This document shows, piece by piece, positions 42,001 to 54,000 of a stretch of 64,000 nt of DNA. A model generated the notes under the pieces. The model was not told where the DNA came from, ran no database searches, and was given only the letters and a program-made list of their open reading frames with translations. Numbering within the stretch: position 1 is the first letter of the stretch; each line of letters starts with the position of its first letter. Origin of the DNA: Rhabditoides inermis. Its lineage: Eukaryota; Nematoda; Chromadorea; Rhabditida; Rhabditidae. The DNA is taken from contig CAWZYM010000203.1 in the NCBI GenBank assembly GCA_963966185.1, positions 279,278 to 343,277 on the forward strand, in the 5' to 3' direction. The position numbers and the translations under genes are program-made.

Positions 42001-45000
42001 ACTTTCCAATCAGAACTATCTATTCTAATGAAGCATACCTATCAATTAGACACCTGTCTACCAGAAAACACTAACGACAGCTCAATAGATACTCTCACTG
42101 GCCCGGTATACCGTGCGTGGCCCTCTCTTTCCACTGTGGCCACAACTCTGAATCCGATGCGGCCCGGCCATTCTTTCTACTTTCCAATCAGAACTATCTA
42201 ATATAATGAAGCTAACCTATCAATTAGACACCTGTCTACCAGAAAAAAACTAACGACATTTCAATAGACACTCTCACTGGCCCGGTATACCGTGCGTGGC
42301 CCTGGTTGTGACGCGGGCGGCGAGAGTCGCATCTCGCATTCGCAAGCGATGGGCAAGTGTGGGAATAAGTTGCGATTCCGGATGACTGTGTTCAATATAA
42401 GAACGCAGAATAAAATTATTGGCTGATATCTACTGTACTCGATAGTGTCTATACACACCGCTGAATGCTCCCTCGCATTGATATGGAAATGATCTTTACC
42501 TGAAATCAGGAGTGCGAAAGTAGGCATTCAAAAAGTTTTTGATTGAAACCTACTATGCAGTTGGATAGATCACCCGTAGTAGTACTCTGATATGCTAGAA
42601 CTTTGTAGCATCTATTCATAAGATGAAACAACAACATTTCTAGTCCATTTCCGACCGGTGTCACAATACGTGTTTGGAATGATTCTGGTTGAAGAGATTT
42701 CTGCCGCGACCTGCCACAACTCCTCATTTTCACACGAACAAAACAATTGGCAGTGACAGAAATCGAACCCGCGAAGATTAGGGTCACAAAGCAGCGCACA
42801 TGCACTGAGCCACGAAGCAAGTGACAGTCCGTTGTTCATTCGCGGTTACGTCTCCGACCCAAATTTTTGCAGTAAAGTGTTGGCGGGAAATTCAAATTTT
42901 GATCTGCATTTTTGGCAGTTGCAGAATCGAAAATAACGCAGAATCGTCGTTCTTTCGCAAAAACTGCAAATGCGTTAGGTTAATATGATTTTTAATAATA
43001 CTCCGAGTCGAAAATAAGAATGGCCTGTTCCTTTAAAGTGACAATTTTATTGAAACGTAATCGGAAAAAAATGAATTTTGACTTGGCGCGCTTTTCAATT
43101 TCTGACTATAACTATTGAACTCGAGATGCGTATCACATAGGGATATGTTTATCGGGTTCTACGACTTCAGTTCATGATTGAAACTTAATTTCATATCAAA
43201 ATTTTATTTTAAAATTCTCTTCATTCAAGACGTTCTAGACACTCAGCTGTGATGTAACCTCACTTTTCACCCATAAAGCATTCAAAATCAACTATTTTTT
43301 TTCAAAAACATGAAAAAAATCTAGTTTTCAGGTTTAGTAGATTTTATTTGATGTTTCCATTAACTTTTCATAAGTATAATATCATTTTTAAGCGAAATTG
43401 TCACTTTAAGTACTGTGTACGTAAGTGAAAGATGAAAAAGTAGTAGGAGAGTTAGTATGAAAGAAGTGAAAGAGAAAAATAATACATTCGGCACTCCACC
43501 CTTCACATTCTGTATGTGGGCAACAGTTGTTGCGAGCGTCCTTTCCAGCTCATCAATGCTGCTCATTGCCAACTTGTCATTCATCGCGAAATAGTATAGG
43601 CGCGAAATCACAAATGTCTTGATTGCGTCTCTCAGCTGATCGCCACTGAGCGAGCCTCTGGCTGCTGCCAGCTTCCTCATATCGATTTTCATGTGCTCGA
43701 GTGATTCAGTCGGTTCGATTATATCGCGAAAACCGACATTGACACCTAGATACTTGTAACTGTCTGATTCACCGAGTACAGTAATGCACTGGTCATACAT
43801 CTTTGTTTCTTTCGTAATCACCCTCCCTTTTTGGATAGTGAGTGTGCCGCACTTGCGTGGCTTGAATATCAGATTGATCTGGTTTGCGTCAACTGCCATT
43901 CTCTCAAGCTGATATTGCATGTCCGAATGATTCTTCGTGATCACAGCCATGTCATCAGCAAAAGCCAGCAGTGAAAACCTCTGTCCAAGGATTTCCATAG
44001 GTTTCACTCTCTTCAGATGTGCTCGAATGATCATTTCCAGCACAATATTGAACAAGATAGGTGAGATTGGGTCACCCTGTTTCACACCTGCATTCATTGA
44101 TATGCTTTTAGTTTTAGGAACAACAACGTGAGTTGCAGAGAGCCCGGCGAAATCATGTAACATTTTCTCACTGGACACATGACGTAGGAACAACAACGTG
44201 AGTTGCAGAGAGCCCGGCGAAATCATGTAACATTTTCTCACTGGACACATGACGTGCTCTTATTTGCATAGAACGATTCGCCATTTCGCGCTGATTCTAA
44301 CGGTATCTCATTTATGGGATCATGTACCCTGTAAAATAGTTAAAATCGGTAAAAAGTGATACGATGACGTCATATTTCTTTGATCTAGCCGCCATCGCTC
44401 AAAGTGAGTAATGAAAAATGCTAAATTAAGAGACGTATTTCATCGAGTACTTATCGATTACAGTCAAACAAAACCTAGTGGTACTATTATAAACGGATAT
44501 GTTCATTATTTAACTATCGATGACGTCATCAGTGCTTTGATCTAGCCGCCCTCTGTCGCACTTTCCCTATGTGAGCGCGCGCTCCGGGGCGCCGCGCCGT
44601 GCGGAATTAGAGCGCAATGTGAACTATGAACCCTACGAGCATTATATATTTTTGAAATCAGCTATAAATGGACCACATTTATGAACTCATTGCTATACCA
44701 TATCCAAATATTTGAAAATCGCATTGTGGTCCCTACACATGACGTGCTCTTATTTGCATAGAACGATTCGCCATTTCGCGCTGATTCTAACGGTATCTCA
44801 TTTATGGGATCATGTACCCTGTAAAATAGTTAAAATCGGTAAAAAGTGATACGATGACGTCATATTTCTTTGATCTAGCCGCCATCGCTCAAAGTGAGTA
44901 ATGAAAAATGCTAAATTAAGAGACGTATTTCATCGAGTACTTATCGATTACAGTCAAACAAAACCTAGTGGTACTATTATAAACGGATATGTTCATTATT

Positions 45001-48000
45001 TAACTATCGATGACGTCATCAGTGCTTTGATCTAGCCGCCCTCTGTCGCACTTTCCCTATGTGAGCGCGCGCTCCGGGGCGCGGCGCCGTGCGGAATTAG
45101 AGCGCAATGTGAACTATGAACCCTACGAGCATTATATATTTTTGAAATCAGCTATAAATGGACCACATTTATGAACTCATTGCTATACCATATCCAAATA
45201 TTTGAAAATCGCATTGTGGTCCCTATTTTAGTTTGATCGTGCTTTGTATTTACGCGGAATGATGATCCATCGTACAAGTCCGCAATGATGTGTCGAAATT
45301 CGGGCGGAAAGCCAAGAGCCCTGAGGGCCTCGAGTATCGCTATGTGTGGCACGCTGCCAAAAGCATTGGCAAGGTCGAGCCATGATACACAGATGTCACC
45401 TTTTATCGCTTTGACATGCTGAATCGGTGTTCGGAGAAGAGCAATGTTCTCCAATGTACCTTCTCTATTCGTGAAGCCCTTCTGGCAATCACTAATCATT
45501 CCTTTAATCGCGCACATTCTCTTTGTCAAGAGACCCGTGTACACTTTGTACAGAACATTCATAAGACTGATCGGTCGCCAGTTTTCAATATCCATTTCGT
45601 CTCCCTTCTTGTAGATGAGAGACGTATTCGTTTCTTTCCAGCTTTTCGGGATGCGTTGTTCTCGCATGCATCGATTGAACAATTCAGTAATGAACAGTCC
45701 TTCAGGATCGGCCAGAATAAGGTCGCTATACATAGTGCCATCCGGTCCCGGCGCCGTATTAGGCTTATTTTTCAAGACAGTCATCACTTCGTTTTGTCCG
45801 AACCGCCTCAACAATGAGCCGGAGATGTTCAACTTGGGTAGATTGGCGGCTAGCCGCCTCACAGCATCGTAATCACATGGCGCGACCGTAGTCGTCTTTC
45901 GGAAATAACTTTCCACTTTGTTGATTCCAATTTCGCAATCTTTCGACTCTTCGCCGAGAATACGTTTCACTGCATGTGCTTTGTTTTCCTTATACAGTAT
46001 CCTCAAATCGTTCTGCTTCCTAGGGGCGCAGCCTTGCCTCTTTTTGTTTTGTTTTGGTTGTATTGTCCGATCAGCGAGAGCTTCGCATGACGGCAACTCA
46101 TCCTCCAACAGTTTACACGCTTCCGCGTGTCTCTCTTTCCTCTTAAGGTATGCAAATTTCACGAACTGATCAGCTACATACTCGACCTGTTCGAACGAGG
46201 TCGTCTGATTTAGCTTCTCCAGCCAACTCCCCTTCACTGGAAGTGGCATGGGGTTCACCTGCATGTGGGACAAGTCAATATCCATGAGTTTCGGTATCTG
46301 ACTCGTTCTCTCATTATGAATCGTTGTTCTCATTCTCACTCTCAGCTGTTCTAGCTCTCCAATCGAGTGAAAAAGCGGTCGATTATCGATTAATTGTTCG
46401 AGAATCATCACAATTCTCAGCCCACAATTCATTTCCATTCTCTCTTGCCTACTGTAGGTGGCAGGCTCGGCATACTGTATCTCGCTGCCAAACAGGCGCT
46501 CCAGTTTATCAATCGATCGATTATCGATCGAGTTACATTGTCTAGGATCGTATACGGTAGTCGTGCTGTGAGACTTATCAGCCACAACCAGCATCCAGTG
46601 ATTGTTGTAGTGGTACGGTAGCACCACTTTACTGTACCTTGCGTCTCGCATTGCGTTACACAGTGCGATCTCGCTTCCTTTGTATTTCCATATCACTCCA
46701 CGCACGATAGCGGGGTTCATGGGACCGGGTAAAACGCGGCCCTGGCCCTGGCCCTGGCCCGTGGCCCTTGAGTGGTAAAATGCGGCCCGTGGCCCTGTGG
46801 CCCTGATATTGTGTTATTGTTATTTATGTGTTTTATCTTCTGATTCAAAGCACAACTGATATGAAACTTATATTTTAGACACGAAAACACCTAAAAATTA
46901 TTATATTTCACAATTATGTTTGTGTACGATACTCTAGTTCACTTTCAAACAGTGACCACAACTTTGAATCCGATGCGGCCCGGCCATTCTTTCTACTTTC
47001 CAAACAGAACTATCTATTCTATTGAAGCCAACCTATCAATTAGACTCCTGTCTACCAGAAAACACTAACGACAGCTCAATAGACACTCTCACTGGCCCGG
47101 TATACCGTGCGTGGCCCTCTCTTTCCACTGTGGCCACAACTCTGAATCCGATGCGGCCCGGCCATTCTTTCTACTTTCCAATCAGAACTATCTATTCTAA
47201 TGAAGCATACTTATCAATTAGACACCTGTCTACCAGAAAACACTAACGACAGCTCAATAGATACTCTCACTGGCTCGGTATACCGTGCGTGGCCCTCTCT
47301 TTCCACTGTGGCCACAACTCTGAATCCGATGCGGCCCGGCCATTCTTTCTACTTTCCAATCAGAACTATCTATTCTAATGAAGCATACCTATCAATTAGA
47401 CACCTGTCTACCAGAAAACACTAACGACAGCTCAATAGACACTCTCACTGGCCCGGTATACCGTGCGTGGCCCTCTCTTTCCACTGTGGCCACAACTCTG
47501 AATCTGATGCGGCCCGGCCATTCTTTCTACTTTCCAAACAGAACTATCTATTCTATTGAAGCATACCTATCAATTAGACTCCTGTCCTCCAGAAAACACT
47601 AACGACAGCTCAATAGATACTCTCACTGGCCCGGTATACCGTGCGTGGCCCTCTCTTTCCACTGTGGCCACAACTCTGAATCCGATGCGGCCCGGCCATT
47701 CTTTCTACTTTCCAATCAGAACTATCTATTCTAATGAAGCATACCTATCAATTAGACACCTGTCTGCCAGGAGACACTAACGACAGCTCAATAGATACTC
47801 TCACTGGCCCGGTATACCGTGCGTGGCCCTCTCTTTCCACTGTGGCCACAACTCTGAATCCGATGCGGCCCGGCCATTCTTTCTACTTTCCAATCAGAAC
47901 TATCTATTCTAATGAAGCATACCTATCAATTAGACACCTGTCTACCAGAAAACACTAACGACAGCTCAATAGATACTCTCACTGGCCCGGTATACCGTGC

Positions 48001-51000
48001 GTGGCCCTCTCTTTCCACTGTGGCCACAACTCTGAATCCGATGCGGCCCGGCCATTCTTTCTACTTTCCAATCAGAACTATCTATTCTAATGAAGCATAC
48101 CTATCAATTAGACACCTGTCTGCCAGGAGACACTAACGACAGCTCAATAGATACTCTCACTGGCCCGGTATACCGTGCGTGGCCCTCTCTTTCCACTGTG
48201 GCCACAACTCTGAATCCGATGCGGCCCGGCCATTCTTTCTACTTTCCAATCAGAACTATCTTTTCTAATGAAGCATACCTATCAATTAGACACCTGTCTG
48301 CCAGGAGACACTAACGACAGCTCAATAGATACTCTCACTGGCCCGGTATACCGTGCGTGGCCCTCTCTTTCCACTGTGGCCACAACTCTGAATCCGATGC
48401 GGCCCGGCCATTCTTTCTACTTTCCAATCAGAACTATCTATTCTAATGAAGCATACCTATCAATTAGACACCTGTCTACCAGAAAACACTAACGACAGCT
48501 CAATAGATACTCTCACTGGCCCGGTATACCGTGCGTGGCCCTCTCTTTCCACTGTGGCCACAACTCTGAATCCGATGCGGCCCGGCCATTCTTTCTACTT
48601 TCCAATCAGAACTATCTAATATAATGAAGCTAACCTATCAATTAGACACCTGTCTACCAGAAAAAAACTAACGACATTTCAATAGACACTCTCACTGGCC
48701 CGGTATACCGTGCGTGGCCCTGGTTGTGACGCGGGCGGCGAGAGTCGCATCTCGCATTCGCAAGCGATGGGCAAGTGTGGGAATAAGTTGCGATTCCGGA
48801 TGACTGTGTTCAATATAAGAACGCAGAATAAAATTATTGGCTGATATCTACTGTACTCGATAGTGTCTATACACACCGCTGAATGCTCCCTCGCATTGAT
48901 ATGGAAATGATCTTTACCTGAAATCAGGAGTGCGAAAGTAGGCATTCAAAAAGTTTTTGATTGAAACCTACTATGCAGTTGGATAGATCACCCGTAGTAG
49001 TACTCTGATATGCTAGAACTTTGTAGCATCTATTCATAAGATGAAACAACAACATTTCTAGTCCATTTCCGACCGGTGTCACAATACGTGTTTGGAATGA
49101 TTCTGGTTGAAGAGATTTCTGCCGCGACCTGCCACAACTCCTCATTTTCACACGAACAAAACAATTGGCAGTGACAGAAATCGAACCCGCGAAGATTAGG
49201 GTCACAAAGCAGCGCACATGCACTGAGCCACGAAGCAAGTGACAGTCCGTTGTTCATTCGCGGTTACGTCTCCGACCCAAATTTTTGCAGTAAAGTGTTG
49301 GCGGGAAATTCAAATTTTGATCTGCATTTTTGGCAGTTGCAGAATCGAAAATAACGCAGAATCGTCGTTCTTTCGCAAAAACTGCAAATGCGTTAGGTTA
49401 ATATGATTTTTAATAATACTCCGAGTCGAAAATAAGAATGGCCTGTTCCTTTAAAGTGACAATTTTATTGAAACGTAATCGGAAAAAAATGAATTTTGAC
49501 TTGGCGCGCTTTTCAATTTCTGACTATAACTATTGAACTCGAGATGCGTATCACATAGGGATATGTTTATCGGGTTCTACGACTTCAGTTCATGATTGAA
49601 ACTTAATTTCATATCAAAATTTTATTTTAAAATTCTCTTCATTCAAGACGTTCTAGACACTCAGCTGTGATGTAACCTCACTTTTCACCCATAAAGCATT
49701 CAAAATCAACTATTTTTTTTCAAAAACATGAAAAAAATCTAGTTTTCAGGTTTAGTAGATTTTATTTGATGTTTCCATTAACTTTTCATAAGTATAATAT
49801 CATTTTTAAGCGAAATTGTCACTTTAAGTACTGTGTACGTAAGTGAAAGATGAAAAAGTAGTAGGAGAGTTAGTATGAAAGAAGTGAAAGAGAAAAATAA
49901 TACATTGAAGTGCTCTCCAGGGTGTTGTAAAATATTATTGCTACCAAGTTTTAATAAAGCAAATTAATATTATATAAGCCTTACACATAGATGTCGTGTG
50001 TTAGCAGAAAGATGCAAGTGAATGCTGAGTGAAGAGAAGGAGGATACGAGTGGAGTGCCAAAGAGAAGTGATTTTTTCCACTATCGTGTGTGGTCGATCA
50101 CAGTTGATTCATGGCGCGCGCTTGTTCTATCCATTGACGACTTGAAATGTGCATCTCAGTCTCAGTCTCTTACTTGTAGAAACAAAACCTGAACAGGAAG
50201 ATGCTGGAAAATAAAGGAGAGGAAAAGTGCAGCACTTCGCCCTCTAAATAGTGCACAACAGGCTAAATTGGTAACTACTACTACTGTGAAAAGAACAAAC
50301 TGAACTGACTGAGCGGAGCTCTTTTTACGAACGGAGTTAGTTTCAAAACCAAGCGCTCATTTCTGGCAACTTTACATTACTTTACCCATCTTCCGAAGTC
50401 ATTAAAGGAACAGTGGCGACTTAATTCTGCAACTAGCTCTCTTGAACGCGCATTACCACTCATGCAAAACATTTGCCGTAGACAGGACTCGAACCTGGAA
50501 GTCGTGGCGGGACCAATTTTGAGTTTGAAAAAAAAATGTTGCAACAGCGAGTTGCAACATTTGAAAGCAATGGATAATCGTTCGTTGTTCTTTCTCACAA
50601 ATCGATTGAGATTTCGGTTAATATGATTCTTTCGATCATTCCGAGTCAAAAAAAATCGCCAGTGTACCTTTAACATGCGTTTGCGATGCGACGTACGCCG
50701 CGGCCGCATGTGGCCACAGTGAAAAGAGATATAGTACAGTAGATATCAGCCAATAATTTTATTCTGCGTTCTTATATTGAACACAGTCATCCGGAATCGC
50801 AACTTATTCCCACACTTGCCCAAAGAAGAAAGAATGGCCGGGCCGCATCGGATTCAGAGTTGTGGCCACAGTGGAAAGAGAGGGCCACGCACGGTATACC
50901 GGGCCAGTGAGAGTATCTATTGAGCTGTCGTTAGTGTTTTCTGGTAGACAGGTGTCTAATTGATAGTTATGTTTCATTAGAATAGATAGTTCTGATTGAA

Positions 51001-54000
51001 AAGTAGAAAGAATGGCCGGGCCGCATCGGATTCAGAGTTTTGGCCACAGTGGAAAGAGAGGGCCACGCACGGTATACCGGGCCAGTGAGAGTATCTATTG
51101 AGCTGTCGTTAGTGTTTTCTGGTAGACAGGTGTCTAATTGAAAGATATGCTTCAATAGAATAGATAGTTCTGATTGGAAAGTAGAAAGAATGGCCGGGCC
51201 GCATCGGATTCAGAGTTGTGGCCACAGTGGAAAGAGAGGGCCACGCACGGTATACCGGGCCAGTGAGAGTGTCTATTGAGCTGTCGTTAGTGTCTCCTGG
51301 TAGACAGGTGTCTAATTGATAGGTATGCTTCATTAGAATAGATAGGTCTGATTGGAAAGTAGAAAGAATGGCCGGGCCGCATCGGATTCAGAGTTGTGGC
51401 CACAGTGGAAAGAGAGGGCCACGCACGGTATACCGGGCCAGTGAGAGTATCTATTGAGCTGTCGTTAGTGTTTTCTGGTAGACAGGTGTCTAATTGATAG
51501 TTATGTTTCATTAGAATAGATAGTTCTGATTGAAAAGTAGAAAGAATGGCCGGGCCGCATCGGATTCAGAGTTTTGGCCACAGTGGAAAGAGAGGGCCAC
51601 GCACGGTATACCGGGCCAGTGAGAGTATCTATTGAGCTGTCGTTAGTGTTTTCTGGTAGACAGGTGTCTAATTGAAAGATATGCTTCAATAGAATAGATA
51701 GTTCTGATTGGAAAGTAGAAAGAATGGCCGGGCCGCATCGGATTCAGAGTTGTGGCCACAGTGGAAAGAGAGGGCCACGCACGGTATACCGGGCCAGTGA
51801 GAGTGTCTATTGAGCTGTCGTTAGTGTCTCCTGGTAGACAGGTGTCTAATTGATAGGTATGCTTCATTAGAATAGATAGGTCTGATTGGAAAGTAGAAAG
51901 AATGGCCGGGCCGCATCGGATTCAGAGTTGTGGCCACAGTGGAAAGAGAGGGCCACGCACGGTATACCGGGCCAGTGAGAGTATCTATTGAGCTGTCGTT
52001 AGTGTTTTCTGGTAGACAGGTGTCTAATTGATAGTTATGCTTCATTAGAATAGATAGTTCTGATTGAAAAGTAGAAAGAATGGCCGGGCCGCATCGGATT
52101 CAGAGTTTTGGCCACAGTGGAAAGAGAGGGCCACGCACGGTATACCGGGCCAGTGAGAGTGTCTATTGAGCTGTCGTTAGTGTCTCCTGGTAGACAGGTG
52201 TCTAATTGATAGGTATGCTTCATTAGAATAGATAGGTCTGATTGGAAAGTAGAAAGAATGGCCGGGCCGCATCGGATTCAGAGTTGTGGCCACAGTGGAA
52301 AGAGAGGGCCACGCACGGTATACCGGGCCAGTGAGAGTATCTATTGAGCTGTCGTTAGTGTTTTCTGGTAGACAGGTGTCTAATTGATAGTTATGTTTCA
52401 TTAGAATAGATAGTTCTGATTGAAAAGTAGAAAGAATGGCCGGGCCGCATCGGATTCAGAGTTTTGGCCACAGTGGAAAGAGAGGGCCACGCACGGTATA
52501 CCGGGCCAGTGAGAGTATCTATTGAGCTGTCGTTAGTGTTTTCTGGTAGACAGGTGTCTAATTGAAAGATATGCTTCAATAGAATAGATAGTTCTGATTG
52601 GAAAGTAGAAAGAATGGCCGGGCCGCATCGGATTCAGAGTTGTGGCCACAGTGGAAAGAGAGGGCCACGCACGGTATACCGGGCCAGTGAGAGTGTCTAT
52701 TGAGCTGTCGTTAGTGTCTCCTGGTAGACAGGTGTCTAATTGATAGGTATGCTTCATTAGAATAGATAGGTCTGATTGGAAAGTAGAAAGAATGGCCGGG
52801 CCGCATCGGATTCAGAGTTGTGGCCACAGTGGAAAGAGAGGGCCACGCACGGTATACCGGGCCAGTGAGAGTATCTATTGAGCTGTCGTTAGTGTTTTCT
52901 GGTAGACAGGTGTCTAATTGATAGTTATGCTTCATTAGAATAGATAGTTCTGATTGAAAAGTAGAAAGAATGGCCGGGCCGCATCGGATTCAGAGTTTTG
53001 GCCACAGTGGAAAGAGAGGGCCACGCACGGTATACCGGGCCAGTGAGAGTATCTATTGAGCTGTCGTTAGTGTTTTCTGGTAGACAGGTGTCTAATTGAA
53101 AGATATGCTTCAATAGAATAGATAGTTCTGATTGGAAAGTAGAAAGAATGGCCGGGCCGCATCGGATTCAGAGTTGTGGCCACAGTGGAAAGAGAGGGCC
53201 ACGCACGGTATACCGGGCCAGTGAGAGTATCTATTGAGCTGTCGTTAGTGTTTTCTGGTAGACAGGTGTCTAATTGATAGTTATGTTTCATTAGAATAGA
53301 TAGTTCTGATTGAAAAGTAGAAAGAATGGCCGGGCCGCATCGGATTCAGAGTTGTGGCCACAGTGGAAAGAGAGGGCCACGCACGGTATACCGGGCCAGT
53401 GAGAGTATCTATTGAGCTGTCGTTAGTGTTTTCTGGTAGACAGGTGTCTAATTGAAAGATATGCTTCAATAGAATAGATAGTTCTGATTGGAAAGTAGAA
53501 AGAATGGCCGGGCCGCATCGGATTCAGAGTTGTGGTCACTGTTTGAAAGTGAACTAGAGTATCGTACACAAACATAATTGTGAAATATAATAATTTTAGG
53601 TGTTTTCGTGTCTAGAATATCAGTTTCATATCAGTTGTGCTTTGAAACAGAAGATAAGACACATAAATAACAATAACACAATATCAGGGCCACAGGGCCA
53701 CGGGCCGCATTTTACCACTCAAGGGCCACGGGCCAGGGCCAGGGCCAGGGCCGCGTTTTACCCGGTCCCGGGGTTCATCACGTAGGCGCTCGTATTACGG
53801 TATCTCGATATGAGGTAGGCATGGATTGCTTGATTGCTCATCCGCGAATTTGTACCCTCACTGTGATTGAGACAGGCCATCGCCGACCTGGTCAGCTCAC
53901 TTTGCACTCGATATTCTTCGAATTCATCATTTCCTTGCATCGCCGGCTCGTCTTCCATTGACGAACTCGCATCTACGTGCTCATTTCCACTTTCAGTTAT

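Larger units (their letters stand above)
43488..49905. repeat. Tandem duplicate of 37622-43487
   Basis: The segment 37622-43487 (5,866 bp) is followed head to tail by a near-identical copy, 43488-49905. The copy is 552 bp longer because the small insert inside it has itself been partly duplicated (a 70-bp unit repeated at 44185, a 490-bp unit repeated around 44741, minus an 8-bp difference). Apart from this I see essentially no differences, so the event is very recent or an assembly error. Confidence 0.9.
40303..53769. mobile_element. Foldback-type element with 178-bp-repeat arms (outer limits)
   Basis: Outer ends GGGACCGGGTAAAACGCGG (40303) and its perfect complement ending at 53769, flanked by GGGGTTCAT at 40294-40302 and 53770-53778, a 9-bp target duplication. 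Inside each end come GGCCCT short repeats, a 130-bp unique piece, then an array of a 178-bp repeat in inverted orientation. Because of the later tandem duplication, the original element corresponds to 46721-53769 (about 7.05 kb). The middle (48720-50820) has no transposase. Long inverted arms built of tandem repeats with a 9-bp target duplication are the known architecture of foldback elements. Confidence 0.8.

Noticed and set aside
40527..42300. CRISPR-like array
   Set aside because: The repeats are contiguous 178-bp units without spacers, in a eukaryotic genome.
42755..42815. A tRNA gene on the minus strand
   Set aside because: A-box and B-box motifs are present but acceptor, anticodon and T stems do not pair well; it lies inside a MITE-like repeat.
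40604..53469. Repeated 62-74-codon open frames ([13 protein letters not shown] type) as a gene family
   Set aside because: They are one frame of a 178-bp non-coding tandem repeat; 178 is not a multiple of 3, and the repeats form inverted arms of a transposon.
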